NCBI GenBank assembly: GCA_016706595.1
Contig: JADJJH010000001.1
Location: forward strand, 620,001-684,000
Reading direction: 5' to 3'
Length of the DNA stretch: 64,000 nucleotides
Source of the DNA: Bacteroidota bacterium
GTDB taxonomy: Bacteria > Bacteroidota > Bacteroidia > Chitinophagales > Chitinophagaceae
A model generated the notes under the pieces. It was not told the DNA's origin. It saw only the letters and a program-made list of their open reading frames with translations, and made no database searches. Below, piece after piece: positions 1 to 9,029 of this stretch (its first letter is position 1; each line of letters begins with the position of its first letter). The position numbers and the translations under genes are program-made.

Positions 1-2008
1 TTTCTTTTGCCATTGTATAAGCTTGTTTTGCTAACAAACCTGATAACTGTTCATCATCTTTTTCTTGCAATGATTTGAAAGCAATATTTTGGCTGATAGA
101 AACAAGTCGCAATCGAGTAGCTTCTGCTTTTGAAATATCTGCTTTCTCTTTTTGCAATAAAGCCTCCTGACTTTTTTGTTCGGCCAATTGTTTTTGAACT
201 CGTGCTTCTGATTCCTGTCGTTGCGCTTCTTGTCGTTGTCGAATCGCTTCTCTTTCTTGCGAAGTAGCTCTTGAAGCTTCCAATTCGGCCTTTGCTTTTT
301 GCTCTTTCGCTAATTTCGATTGTTCCCCGGCAATATTAGCTTGCAATTCGGCAAAGGACTTGGCATCTAGAGCCTCTTTAGAGGCATCTAGAGCCATTTC
401 CTTCGCTTTTTCCGCAAGCTGCTTTTGGTTTAGGGCTTCTACAGTTTTTAAATTAGCTATTTTACTTTTATCGGTTGCTTTTTTTGTTTGAAATAATGCC
501 CAAAGTGTAAGCACAGAAACAATAAGCAAGAATCCGCTTACAGCAAATTGAATAATTCTTTTTCGTTGTTGTTTTCGATTTAATTCGGCTTTTCTTTCAT
601 CTTCACTTTCCGCTAAAAATTTAACGGCATCTTCAAAATGTTCGTTATATTGATTAGCCCAAGCGTGATTTGGTTTGTTCTTCGTTTTCCAATCAATGGC
701 AACTTGAAGTTCCGGATCTCTCCAAAGCGCAGCTCTTCCTTCTTTATGCAGAATTGCACCACTGCAAAGTCGTTGATAAATTTCAGCTGAATCGGTTTCT
801 TCTTCTACCCATTTTTTTAAACGATCCCAACCACGCATTAAACTTTCATGAGATATATCCATGACCGTATTTTCTGAAATTTCGATATTTTCAGCTGGAA
901 GAATAAAAGTTCTACCCAATTTACGAAAAGGGTAAAGCACATCTTTTACATCCTTGATTGAGGCACCTGTAATTTCCATTAATCGATGAATCGTTGTGGG
1001 GCGACGAACACCTCGATTTTCGCCGGTTTTTACAGTTAAACATTTAAATAGATTTTCAATTAACTTTTTATGTTGATCGGTTTTTAGTTCATTAAATGCT
1101 TCATCCGCATGTCTAGATAAAGCATGGTGCATAGTACCTATCATTTCATAATGGCGGATATCCATGGGTTCACCTATTGTGGCGGTTTCAATCCATTTAT
1201 CCCATGTGCGCATCAGTGCATGTTGCAGCACGGGTAATTGATCAGGATTATCACCCAAGTCATTTGTAACCATTTGTACGAGACGCGGAGAAATTTTGCC
1301 ATTCGCGTACTGAACGGGTCCGGTAATAACCAATTTATTTTGCTTTTCATTTAATCGCGGTACAAGATAATGTCCATCATTAATTGCTTCAGGCAAGCCT
1401 TCGAATCGAACACAATCGCCTAAAAAATCAGATCGAATGGTTAGAATTACATAAATTGGCACATCTCGTTGGCGAACAGCATCAATAATTAAGTTGACAA
1501 ATTTTTCACTTTCTGCATCATTATGCTCAATGCCCTCGCCGGTAAATCGAAAAGTTTCCTCAAACTGATCTAGCAAAATGAGGAGATTATTTTCAGGCTT
1601 CATGAGTCCTCTTACAGATTGCACTAAACCTAATGAACTTTCTTGCATTAATTGGTTCATTCTTTGCAGTTGGACATCGTTCTCCTTTTTGATGTCTGTT
1701 GCAAAAACGTGAGTTTCCATTAATGATGCAGCCAAATTCGAGATAGGGGAGTTGCCAGGCTTCATCGTTGCAATCAACCATTCTTTGTTATCATCATTCA
1801 TCCTTCCATGTTGGATAGTGGGTAGTAAACCTGCACGCACTAAGGATGATTTACCTGAGCCGGACGTTCCAACTATCGCAACAAAATGGTTTTGTTCTAG
1901 TTTATGTAATAAGTCGTTGATATGTTGTTCACGTCCAAAAAATAAATGACTTTCTTCATAATCGAATGATCTTAAACCGGGAAATGGATTTTGAGAATTG
2001 TTTTGCAT
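1..2008 (-). CDS. nSTAND1-type signalling NTPase, C terminus beyond window
   Basis: From the ATG at 2008 the frame stays open for 669 codons to the window edge, so the protein is partial. The N terminus has the PFPGLRSFDYEES entry followed by FFGRE typical of novel STAND NTPase 1 proteins. Walker A GTSGSGKSS lies at residues 47-55, Walker B LLILLDQFEE near 140-150, and a TIRSDFLGD sensor motif follows. After the NTPase and helical domains come one membrane helix (about 480-503, IIQFAVSGFLLIVSVLTLW) and a long K/E/Q/A-rich coiled coil. In the family such proteins are oligomerising signal switches, and this architecture often ends in WD40 repeats; that end is not visible here. It lies 40 nt after the histidine kinase on the same strand, so the two are probably co-transcribed. 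Function and ligand are unknown. Confidence 0.85.
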   Translation of the reverse strand, partial: MQNNSQNPFPGLRSFDYEESHLFFGREQHINDLLHKLEQNHFVAIVGTSGSGKSSLVRAGLLPTIQHGRMNDDNKEWLIATMKPGNSPISNLAASLMETHVFATDIKKENDVQLQRMNQLMQESSLGLVQSVRGLMKPENNLLILLDQFEETFRFTGEGIEHNDAESEKFVNLIIDAVRQRDVPIYVILTIRSDFLGDCVRFEGLPEAINDGHYLVPRLNEKQNKLVITGPVQYANGKISPRLVQMVTNDLGDNPDQLPVLQHALMRTWDKWIETATIGEPMDIRHYEMIGTMHHALSRHADEAFNELKTDQHKKLIENLFKCLTVKTGENRGVRRPTTIHRLMEITGASIKDVKDVLYPFRKLGRTFILPAENIEISENTVMDISHESLMRGWDRLKKWVEEETDSAEIYQRLCSGAILHKEGRAALWRDPELQVAIDWKTKNKPNHAWANQYNEHFEDAVKFLAESEDERKAELNRKQQRKRIIQFAVSGFLLIVSVLTLWALFQTKKATDKSKIANLKTVEALNQKQLAEKAKEMALDASKEALDAKSFAELQANIAGEQSKLAKEQKAKAELEASRATSQEREAIRQRQEAQRQESEARVQKQLAEQKSQEALLQKEKADISKAEATRLRLVSISQNIAFKSLQEKDDEQLSGLLAKQAYTMAKE

Positions 2009-2048
2009 AAGGATAAAATGATTAGCAAAGATGAATTTAATCAATTAT

Positions 2049-3650
2049 TTAATTAGATGATAGTGGAAGTGATATTTTAAATTCACTACCTTTTCCTAGT
2101 TCACTAATTACGGTTAGGTTACCTTGGTTACCTTTGGTAATAATATCATGACTTAATGAAAGACCTAAGCCGGTTCCATCACCGGTTGGCTTGGTAGTAA
2201 AGAATGGTAAAAATATTTTAGCTTTAATTTCATCCGGAATTCCCATTCCATTATCTCGTACTGTAATGATAATCAATGATTTTTCTAATGTTGTTTTAAC
2301 TATCAATTCAGGCTCATAAGTATATAAAACTGCTGTTTGGGTTTGCAATATTTTTCTTTGCTTTTCATACATAGTATAAAATGCATTCGCGAATAAATTA
2401 AGCAGAACACGTCCAAAGTCTTCAGCAATTAATTCTACGGTTGGGATTTTTGAATCGAATATTTTTTCAATTCGGCATGAAAAGTCTTTGTTCTTTAATG
2501 AAAACCCTTGAAAGGCAATGTCTAAATAATCTTCTATTGATTTATTCAGGTTGATGTTAGTTTTTATTCCGTCGCCGGTTCTACTGAGCAGCATCATATT
2601 TTTAACAATAGTGTACGCGCGATTTCCATGAAGGTGAATTTTATCGAGATTAGCTACAAGTTGAGTGCGCAAATCCTGCTGATCTTCTATCGATTTACTT
2701 TGTTCATATTCAGCTAAGAGTTCTTTACTTACTTCAGAAAAATTATTTACAAAGTTTAATGGGTTTAATATTTCATGAGCTATGCCGGAAGTTAATTGAC
2801 CGATAGACGCTAATTTTTCATTATGAACCAATTGTTCCTGTGTATTTAGTAACTCATTATGAATGAGTGAGTTACCAATGGCAACGGCAGTATAAGGGAG
2901 TAGGGATTTAATCATTTCGATATGGTACTCATTAAAGGCATTTTTTGAAAAACTCATGATGCTAATGGTACCAACTTCTTTGTCTTGACGTAAAATAGGA
3001 AAACAGATAATAGCAAGAGGTTTTCGTCCATCGGCAAGAAGTAAGGGGTTTGGAACGTAGCGTTCATAATCTTGTAACGCATCATCTAAAATTACTTCAC
3101 GTTTATTCTGCAAACTCCATTCGGCAATATGATTTTGATAATGATCTTGAGTCGTAGAATTAAAGTTTGGCTGATTACTCAAAATTTTCCAACGATTATC
3201 TTTCCAATTGAAAATACCCATTTCAAAAACAGCGGCATCCATAATCGAATTGATGGTATTGTAAAGATGGTCAAAAGTATTTTCTAATTTAAGTGAAGAA
3301 GTAACATGCTGACCTAATTCATTTATAATCAATAAATTATCATATTTTATTTTAAACTCATTTTTGTCTTGACTAGCAGTTGTATCGATTACTTTTGTGA
3401 CTACTTGAATTGGTTTTAAAGAAATTTCTTCAATTTTCTGACCTAGTAATTGAAATTCCGAAAAGAGTCCGATAGCTGCCGGTTTAGTATTTTGTAATAC
3501 AGATTTCCTTTCTAATCCATTTGAGTTAATTAACTTATCTATTTGAAGATTTAACTGCAACGCTATTTGTTTAATTTTTGTCTTGAAAATTATAGCCACA
3601 ATAGATGCTCCGGCTAGTAAGATGATAATATAAATAAGATATTGGCTCAT
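2049..3650 (-). CDS. GAF-domain sensor histidine kinase
   Basis: A 533-residue sensor kinase. It has one N-terminal membrane helix (about 4-24), a linker, a GAF-like sensor domain (about 105-265), a HisKA dimerisation helix with the phospho-acceptor His292 in GIAHEILNPLNF, and a C-terminal HATPase domain. The ATPase motifs are visible: N box NLFANAFYTM, G1 VRDNGMGIP, and FFTTKPTGDGTGLGLSLS. No response regulator is adjacent; the next gene on the strand is the STAND NTPase, 40 nt downstream. A TAAATTTG promoter element lies 18 nt before the ATG. The kinase assignment is secure; the signal and the output partner are not known. Either a distant regulator or the STAND protein could be the partner, which is inference. 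Confidence 0.93.
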   Translation of the reverse strand: MSQYLIYIIILLAGASIVAIIFKTKIKQIALQLNLQIDKLINSNGLERKSVLQNTKPAAIGLFSEFQLLGQKIEEISLKPIQVVTKVIDTTASQDKNEFKIKYDNLLIINELGQHVTSSLKLENTFDHLYNTINSIMDAAVFEMGIFNWKDNRWKILSNQPNFNSTTQDHYQNHIAEWSLQNKREVILDDALQDYERYVPNPLLLADGRKPLAIICFPILRQDKEVGTISIMSFSKNAFNEYHIEMIKSLLPYTAVAIGNSLIHNELLNTQEQLVHNEKLASIGQLTSGIAHEILNPLNFVNNFSEVSKELLAEYEQSKSIEDQQDLRTQLVANLDKIHLHGNRAYTIVKNMMLLSRTGDGIKTNINLNKSIEDYLDIAFQGFSLKNKDFSCRIEKIFDSKIPTVELIAEDFGRVLLNLFANAFYTMYEKQRKILQTQTAVLYTYEPELIVKTTLEKSLIIITVRDNGMGIPDEIKAKIFLPFFTTKPTGDGTGLGLSLSHDIITKGNQGNLTVISELGKGSEFKISLPLSSN

Positions 3651-3668
3651 ATTCTTCTAATTTCTATA

Positions 3669-3676
3669 CAAATTTA
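3669..3676 (-). promoter_or_regulatory. -7 element of histidine kinase/STAND operon
   Basis: TAAATTTG on the minus strand matches the Bacteroidota TAnnTTTG -7 consensus and lies 18 nt before the kinase ATG. The -33 region has CTG rather than TTG at the expected distance, so the match is partial. Confidence 0.4.
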
Positions 3677-3849
3677 ATTTTTAGTATTTGGCTATTTCAG
3701 TTGTATTGTAGAATTGGTAGTTTTGGTTGTACATTATGTTGATATTGTTAGAAAATCCACGTTTAAAATCCTATAATAAATATTATGTTAAATAGTAAAA
3801 TAGTCCGTGATGCCTTCCAAGTATTTCATTAATTCGACAATGAACAAAA

Positions 3850-3912
3850 TAACCTCCCACACATGCATTTACGAATTATCACATTCACAAATTCACCAAT
3901 TATCAAATTGCC
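3850..3912. repeat. Degenerate AT-rich ATTATCA/ATTCAC repeats
   Basis: Short imperfect units such as AATTATCACATTCAC and AATTATCAAATTG follow one another just downstream of the TSUP gene. A similar low-complexity pattern, in reverse complement, is present at 31727-31765. No coding potential is seen. Confidence 0.4.
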
Positions 3913-3914
3913 CC

Positions 3915-4289
3915 CTAATTCTTTTCGAAAAATAAAAATTTAACGGCAATGGCAATCATCAGTACAGCAAATACTTTTTTAATCGTGCCTACTGGCAGTT
4001 CTACCGCAATTTTACTGCCTAAAAATCCACCGATAACAAAACCTGCGCAGAGAATCAAGGCTATTCTCCAATCCACCAACCCTTTTTTATGATAGGTATA
4101 AGCAGCTGCAAAACTTACAGGAAATGAAAGCATGGCTAAAGTTGTACCCTGCGCTGTATGCTGATTTAAGCCAAATAATAATACCAGGATAGGTACAATG
4201 ACAATACCGCCACCAATACCTACCATACTACTAAGCACACCGGCTATAAATCCTAATAATACAATTCCGATAATCGAACTAATGGTCAT
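3915..4289 (-). CDS. Half-length TSUP (TauE/SafE) family permease
   Basis: A 124-residue, very hydrophobic protein with about four membrane helices. The glycine-rich start (GFIAGVLSSMVGIGGG) and the GTTLAMLSFPVSFAAAY segment are typical of one repeat of the TSUP/TauE-SafE transporter family. Usual members are about 250 residues with two inverted halves, so this is a single-half protein that would presumably act as a homodimer. Substrates in the family include sulfite, sulfonates and other organic anions; nothing here identifies the cargo. It sits alone, divergent from the exb operon. Confidence 0.8.
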   Translation of the reverse strand: MTISSIIGIVLLGFIAGVLSSMVGIGGGIVIVPILVLLFGLNQHTAQGTTLAMLSFPVSFAAAYTYHKKGLVDWRIALILCAGFVIGGFLGSKIAVELPVGTIKKVFAVLMIAIAVKFLFFEKN

Positions 4290-4369
4290 AGCTTTTTATT
4301 ATTTAAATACAACAAAATAATACCTATTTTCGTTTCGTATTAATTAAAAGATACTTTTTTTTTCAAAAC

Positions 4370-4399
4370 TTGTTTAATTGAATCAGAAATATATCTTTG
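4370..4399 (+). promoter_or_regulatory. Promoter of exbB operon
   Basis: TTG at 4370-4372, 19 nt spacer, TATCTTTG at 4392-4399: a full match to the Bacteroidota -33/-7 promoter. The exbB ATG follows 41 nt later. Confidence 0.65.
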
Positions 4400-4440
4400 T
4401 GAACTTATAATTTAATCCTAACATTATTAAAAAAAGAATT

Positions 4441-5271
4441 ATGGCAGACGTAAAAGCAAATGTTTCTAAACCTCAAAATGCATCCAGCAAAAGTTCCAAT
4501 GTGATGCTAATTAACACACTTATCGTAGCTACATGCTTGATAGTGGCTCATGTAATTTTTCATACGGTTTTCGCAAGTACCGGTAATTTTAATGACGGTG
4601 CAGCACGTCACCAGCCTAAAAACTTAATGGGTACTATGTATCTTGGTGGATGGGTTGTACCCATTTTATTGTCAACTTTTTTAGTAGCATTATGCTTCAT
4701 TATCGAGCGCGCACTTACTGTTTTCAAATCTAGAGGCAAAATGAATAATGCTGAATTTATTAAAAAAGTTCAATTCCATTTATCAACTAAAAATATTGAT
4801 GCTGCAATTGCTGAATGTGATAAACAAGCTGGAAGCGTTGGTAATGTCATGAAATCTGGTTTGAAGAAATATAAGGAAATGACTACCAACCAAGAATTAG
4901 ATACTGAACAAAAGGTTGCAGCAATCAAAAAAGAAATTGAAGAAACAACTTCATTAGAATTACCTATGCTAGAAAAGAATTTAGTCTTTTTATCTACTAT
5001 CACTTCGGCGGCTACCCTATTGGGCTTGTTTGGTACGGTAATGGGAATGATTCGTGCCTTCGCTGCCATGGCTAATGCTGGTGCACCTGATGCAAATGCA
5101 CTTGCGGCTGGTATCTCTGAAGCCTTGGTGAATACTGCTCTAGGTATTGGTACTTCATTTCTTGCGATGCTTGCTTATAATTTCTACACTACCATTATCG
5201 ATAACGTAACTTATGGCATTGATGAAAGCGGTTTTACACTTGAACAAAGTTTTGTTGCTAACTACAAATAG
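4441..5271 (+). CDS. exbB: ExbB/TolQ-type proton channel subunit
   Basis: A 276-residue MotA/TolQ/ExbB family protein, the channel part of the inner-membrane motor that energises TonB-dependent outer-membrane receptors. Three membrane stretches are visible: about 20-44, 60-85 (LGGWVVPILLSTFLVALCF) and the C-terminal pair including TSAATLLGLFGTVMGMIRAF and LVNTALGIGTSFLAMLAY. The last two are the conserved proton-channel helices of the family. It is the first gene of a four-gene operon with two exbD genes and tonB, which supports the ExbB rather than the MotA or TolQ role. A promoter is visible just upstream. Confidence 0.94.
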   Translation: MADVKANVSKPQNASSKSSNVMLINTLIVATCLIVAHVIFHTVFASTGNFNDGAARHQPKNLMGTMYLGGWVVPILLSTFLVALCFIIERALTVFKSRGKMNNAEFIKKVQFHLSTKNIDAAIAECDKQAGSVGNVMKSGLKKYKEMTTNQELDTEQKVAAIKKEIEETTSLELPMLEKNLVFLSTITSAATLLGLFGTVMGMIRAFAAMANAGAPDANALAAGISEALVNTALGIGTSFLAMLAYNFYTTIIDNVTYGIDESGFTLEQSFVANYK

Positions 5272-5334
5272 TCGATTTCAGCGCATACTGAAATTAACAA
5301 TCAACAATTCTCATTCATGTAAAAAACGAATATC

Positions 5335-6015
5335 ATGCCTAAACATAAATTACCAAGAAAAAGTACACATATCGACATGACCGCCATGTGCGATGTGGCT
5401 TTTCTTTTGCTGACATTTTTTATGTTAGCAACAAAATTTAAACCCGATGAGCCGGTTGTGGTGAAAACCCCCTCTTCTATTTCGGATATCGTAATACCGG
5501 ATAATTCAATATTGCTTACCATTGATCCTGCAGGGAAAGTTTATTTCGACTATGATAATAAAAAAGCGAAGGCTATTTTAATCGACAAAGTAAATACCGA
5601 AAAAGGCTTGAATTTAACTGCTGATGAAAAGGAATCATTTAAACGTGGTGCCTCTTTTGGCTTACCTTTTAATATGATGAAAAGTTATTTGGCTATTGAT
5701 CCTATTAATCAAAAATCATTTCCTTTTACCGGTATACCCGTTGATACAAACTATATGCCCGATGTAAATGAATTGGCTTATTGGATTCAGTCTGCTCGTA
5801 TTGCAGGGCAAGAAACTGGACAACCACCGCGTATTTGTATAAAATGCGATGCATCAACACCCTATCCGAAAGTGAAAGATGTAATTAAAACGCTAACAAA
5901 AAATGATATCCTTCGTTTTAATTTAGTAACCACTTTAGAAGCAACACCTGAAGGGTCTGCTGCTGAAGTAGCTAAGGCTGAAAAAGAAAAATCATCCGGC
6001 ACAAAAAGTGAATAA
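5335..6015 (+). CDS. exbD: ExbD-type biopolymer transport protein (first copy)
   Basis: A 226-residue single-span protein. The N-terminal cytoplasmic segment is followed by the membrane helix DMTAMCDVAFLLLTFFMLA, whose Asp in CDVAF corresponds to the essential ExbD/TolR proton-carrying aspartate. A long periplasmic domain follows; its C terminus is A/E/K-rich. It is longer than typical ExbD (about 140 residues), as usual for the Bacteroidota form. It lies between exbB and a second exbD. The two copies are clearly different proteins and probably form a hetero-oligomer with ExbB. Confidence 0.92.
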   Translation: MPKHKLPRKSTHIDMTAMCDVAFLLLTFFMLATKFKPDEPVVVKTPSSISDIVIPDNSILLTIDPAGKVYFDYDNKKAKAILIDKVNTEKGLNLTADEKESFKRGASFGLPFNMMKSYLAIDPINQKSFPFTGIPVDTNYMPDVNELAYWIQSARIAGQETGQPPRICIKCDASTPYPKVKDVIKTLTKNDILRFNLVTTLEATPEGSAAEVAKAEKEKSSGTKSE

Positions 6016-6050
6016 ATAATATAGATTAATCTTAAAAATATTTCAAAGAA

Positions 6051-6635
6051 ATGGCAGAAATAGATACCTCCGGTGGGGGCAAGAAGAAAGGCCCCGGAGT
6101 CAAAAAAGGTAAAAAACTTTCCACAAGAATTGATCTCACGCCTATGGTGGATCTAGGTTTTCTTTTGATAACCTTCTTCATTTTTACAACCACCATGAGT
6201 AAACCAAAGACCATGGAAATCAATATGCCTGTTGATACGAAAGATGATTCAACCAAGGCAAAGGATTATTGTACAATGACCATACTATTAAGTAAGGAAC
6301 ATAGAGTTTATTATTATGTTGGATTAGCCGATGATCCAATGAACCCTCCTAAAGTTGAAGTTACTTATTTTCAGAATAAAAATGGGATCCGCGATGCCTT
6401 GATTTTACACAAGAAAAATGTAGATGAGCAAAGAATGAATGGAATGCCTGGGCATATTCCTGCAGACAAACCAGTTATTCTCATCAAACCAGATGTGAAC
6501 AGTCAGTATGAAGACATGGTAAATATCTTAGATGAAATGAAAATCAATGATATGCCGATTTATGCTATGATAGACATAACCCCGGTAGATCAGAATTATA
6601 TAAAAGCAACTGAAGCTGCAAACGAAGGACAATAA
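6051..6635 (+). CDS. exbD: ExbD-type biopolymer transport protein (second copy)
   Basis: A 194-residue ExbD. After a Gly/Lys-rich cytoplasmic head comes the membrane helix with the conserved Asp, DLTPMVDLGFLLITFFIFTT, then a periplasmic domain. The motif DLTPMVDLGFLLITFF matches ExbD/TolR more closely than the first copy does. It starts 35 nt after the first exbD and is followed 46 nt later by tonB, so all four motor parts should be made together. Confidence 0.92.
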   Translation: MAEIDTSGGGKKKGPGVKKGKKLSTRIDLTPMVDLGFLLITFFIFTTTMSKPKTMEINMPVDTKDDSTKAKDYCTMTILLSKEHRVYYYVGLADDPMNPPKVEVTYFQNKNGIRDALILHKKNVDEQRMNGMPGHIPADKPVILIKPDVNSQYEDMVNILDEMKINDMPIYAMIDITPVDQNYIKATEAANEGQ

Positions 6636-6681
6636 ATTTATGGAATGATTAGAAGGAATTCATCAACCACAAAAAAATAAC

Positions 6682-7500
6682 ATGGAAACGAAAGATATTT
6701 TAAAAGCCGATGTACTTGATATCATCTTCGAAGGAAGAAATAAAGCATATGGCGCATACGAATTAAGGAAAAACTACAAAAAACGTACCCGAGCAGCCTT
6801 AATTGGTTGTATTGTTTTTGCCGCCTTACTTGCTGCCATCCCTGTAATTGCTAGTCTGCTAAGTAGCAATACTAAAAAGGTAAAACCCATCACTAAAGTA
6901 ACTGAACTTAAAGCCCCGCCGCCGATAGATCCAAAAAAGCCACCTCCCCCACCGCCCCCACCACCTCCACCCCCGGTTCCTCCTCAGGTAAAATTTACAC
7001 CACCGGTTATTAAAAAAGCCGAGGAAGTAAGAGAAGAAGAAAAACCTGCTGAAATAGAAGAACTTAAGGATAAAATGGCGAGTACACAAAATGCAGAAGG
7101 AAACACAACAAATTTTGAAGCCCCACCTACAATTGATGTACCAAAAACGGTTGAACCGGTAGCTCCTGTTAAAGATGAAATTTTTGAATTTGTTGAGCAA
7201 GAAGCGACTTTTCCAAATGGGGATGAAGCACTCTACAAATACTTAAGTGAGCATATCAAATACACAAATCAAGCACGTGAACAAGGCATTACAGGTAAGG
7301 TAATACTGAGCTTTGTGGTAAGAGGTGCTGATGGAAATATTACCGATGTAAAAGTTGTGCGTGGATTAGGTTATGGATTAGATCAAGAAGCCGTAAAAGT
7401 TGTTCAAGGAATGCCAAATTGGAAACCAGCTAAACAAAATGGCAAACCGGTATCTTCAACATTTACTTTGCCTGTTGAATTTAGACTTGATGAAGAATAA
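6682..7500 (+). CDS. tonB: Energy transducer TonB
   Basis: A 272-residue TonB. The cytoplasmic head contains VLDIIFEGRNKAYGAYELR, the usual start of Bacteroidota TonB proteins. One membrane helix lies at about 37-60. The periplasmic linker is Pro/Lys/Glu-rich and includes a run of 12 prolines around residues 90-102. The C-terminal TonB domain spans about 180-270 (ITGKVILSFVVRGADG and the closing TFTLPVEFRL). It transmits the proton-motive force captured by ExbB/ExbD to outer-membrane receptors. A strong terminator follows. Confidence 0.95.
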   Translation: METKDILKADVLDIIFEGRNKAYGAYELRKNYKKRTRAALIGCIVFAALLAAIPVIASLLSSNTKKVKPITKVTELKAPPPIDPKKPPPPPPPPPPPPVPPQVKFTPPVIKKAEEVREEEKPAEIEELKDKMASTQNAEGNTTNFEAPPTIDVPKTVEPVAPVKDEIFEFVEQEATFPNGDEALYKYLSEHIKYTNQAREQGITGKVILSFVVRGADGNITDVKVVRGLGYGLDQEAVKVVQGMPNWKPAKQNGKPVSSTFTLPVEFRLDEE

Positions 7501-7534
7501 GGAATCTTGACCAAGTGTATATAAAAATATATCT

Positions 7535-7562
7535 AAGGTTGTCGAAAAGACAACCTTTTTTT
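7535..7562 (+). terminator. Rho-independent terminator of exbB-tonB operon
   Basis: A perfect 9-bp stem, AAGGTTGTC/GACAACCTT, with a 5-nt loop, ends in a run of T. It begins 34 nt after the tonB stop. Confidence 0.88.
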
Positions 7563-7665
7563 CGCCTACTCCATTCCTTTTTCACCCCGTTAAATTCAAG
7601 ATTTAACCGAATAATTTCAAGCAATTTGATATTATTTGTTTAATATTGTAGACAAATATTTTTAT

Positions 7666-7866
7666 ATGTGTTTTGAAGAAAATCTCTTATTGAGTATGCC
7701 CGGCGGGTCTGAGTGGATTTTTATTGTTCTTGCAGTACTAGTGCTATTTGGAGGGAGAAAGATACCCGAATTTATGCGAGGTTTAGGGAAAGGTATGCGT
7801 GAGTTCAAAGATGCTAAGGACAATATTAAAAATGAAATTGAAGCTGGCATGAAGGAAAAGGAGTAA
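7666..7866 (+). CDS. tatA: Sec-independent translocase subunit TatA/E
   Basis: A small single-span protein with the TatA/B/E pattern: a short extracytoplasmic start, the helix SEWIFIVLAVLVLFGG, the hinge RKIPEF, then an amphipathic helix (MRGLGKGMREFKDAKDN) and a charged tail. TatA forms the variable pore that passes folded twin-arginine substrates. The open frame begins at 7636, but family members start close to the helix; ATG codons at 7666 and 7696 both fit and I prefer 7666, which keeps a short hydrophobic LLL lead. tatC is not in the window. It is followed 42 nt later by the transglycosylase gene. Confidence 0.88.
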   Translation: MCFEENLLLSMPGGSEWIFIVLAVLVLFGGRKIPEFMRGLGKGMREFKDAKDNIKNEIEAGMKEKE

Positions 7867-7908
7867 TGTATTACTTCCTATTGTTTATTTATTATTTTAA
7901 ACTTTAAA

Positions 7909-9021
7909 ATGGTTAGATTTTTCTTTTTTGTACATATAATAGTCATTTCGCTTGTAACTATTTCGAATAGCAAGGCAAGTGAACGCGACACTGTTACAAT
8001 AATTACCATTACTGACCCAAATCAAATTCCTAAGCATGCAGTAATTCAAAAATTACCAAAATTCGATAGCAGTCGTTTTGTTCAAAAAAATCTGATTACC
8101 GATAATAGTGAAAAGCCTCAGAATTTCGGCTCATTCAAAGTAAATAAATCTATTTATGGTACCTATACAGATTATATTCTTGAATATGTAAGAAATTATC
8201 ATAACTCTTTCGGAGAAAGAATAGAAAGAATTAAATCTAAAAACAGAGGCTATTTCGCGTTGATGGATAATGTTATGAGGCGATACGGTTTACCAAAGGA
8301 AATGAAATCATTAGCCATTATCGAATCTGCTTTAAATTGTAATGCAGTTTCCTGCGTAGGTGCCGTTGGGCCTTGGCAGTTCATGGAAGGTACTGCAAAA
8401 GATTTAGGTTTACGTGTCGATAATCGTGTCGATGAGCGAAAAGATTTTTATAAAAGCACACATGCTGCTGCAAGATATTTAAAACAGTTACACGGTATTT
8501 TTCATGATTGGTTATTAGTTATTGCATCTTACAACTGTGGGCCAGCACCGGTTTTACGAGCGATTAATAGTGGAAATGGGAGAAGTTTTTGGGATATTAA
8601 ACCTAAATTACCGAAAGAAACCCAAAATCATGTAATGGCATTTATTGCAACTTCTTCTGTGCTTGACAAAGTAGGTAACGCTTTAGCTTTGGGTGAAATT
8701 CCTAAAGGAGCGAAGGCACCAAAGGCTGACTTTTCAGCGTTTGATGGAATAGAAATTTCTGATGTTAAAGAAGATAAACCGCGTTTTACGGAAGAAGAGC
8801 TTGATAAAATGGCAGTCCTAAAAGTAAAGGGTTCTTATAAAATTAGTTCTATTGCAAAAATATTAGATGAAGATCCTGTTCGTTTAAAACGTTGGAATCC
8901 CGATTTTGATATTCAAATTACGGCGGCTACAACTCCGGTTCAACTTCGTATTCCTATTGACAAATTAGATCAATTTATTATTAAGAAGGAGAAAATTATG
9001 CTTGAGTCAAAGAAATTCTAA
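7909..9021 (+). CDS. MltD-like lytic murein transglycosylase
   Basis: A 370-residue exported protein with an N-terminal signal sequence (about 1-22, ending near SNSKAS). The SLT/lysozyme-like domain lies at about 110-250. The catalytic Glu sits in AIIESALNCNAVS and is followed by GAVGPWQFMEGTAKDLGL, the family signature, and by ASYNCGPAPVLRA. A LysM-like cell-wall binding stretch is seen near the C terminus (KVKGSYKISSIAKILDED, then LKRWNPDFD). It cleaves peptidoglycan glycan strands to 1,6-anhydro ends. It is co-directional with tatA and lies 8 nt before truA. Confidence 0.9.
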   Translation: MVRFFFFVHIIVISLVTISNSKASERDTVTIITITDPNQIPKHAVIQKLPKFDSSRFVQKNLITDNSEKPQNFGSFKVNKSIYGTYTDYILEYVRNYHNSFGERIERIKSKNRGYFALMDNVMRRYGLPKEMKSLAIIESALNCNAVSCVGAVGPWQFMEGTAKDLGLRVDNRVDERKDFYKSTHAAARYLKQLHGIFHDWLLVIASYNCGPAPVLRAINSGNGRSFWDIKPKLPKETQNHVMAFIATSSVLDKVGNALALGEIPKGAKAPKADFSAFDGIEISDVKEDKPRFTEEELDKMAVLKVKGSYKISSIAKILDEDPVRLKRWNPDFDIQITAATTPVQLRIPIDKLDQFIIKKEKIMLESKKF

Positions 9022-9029
9022 GCTAACTC

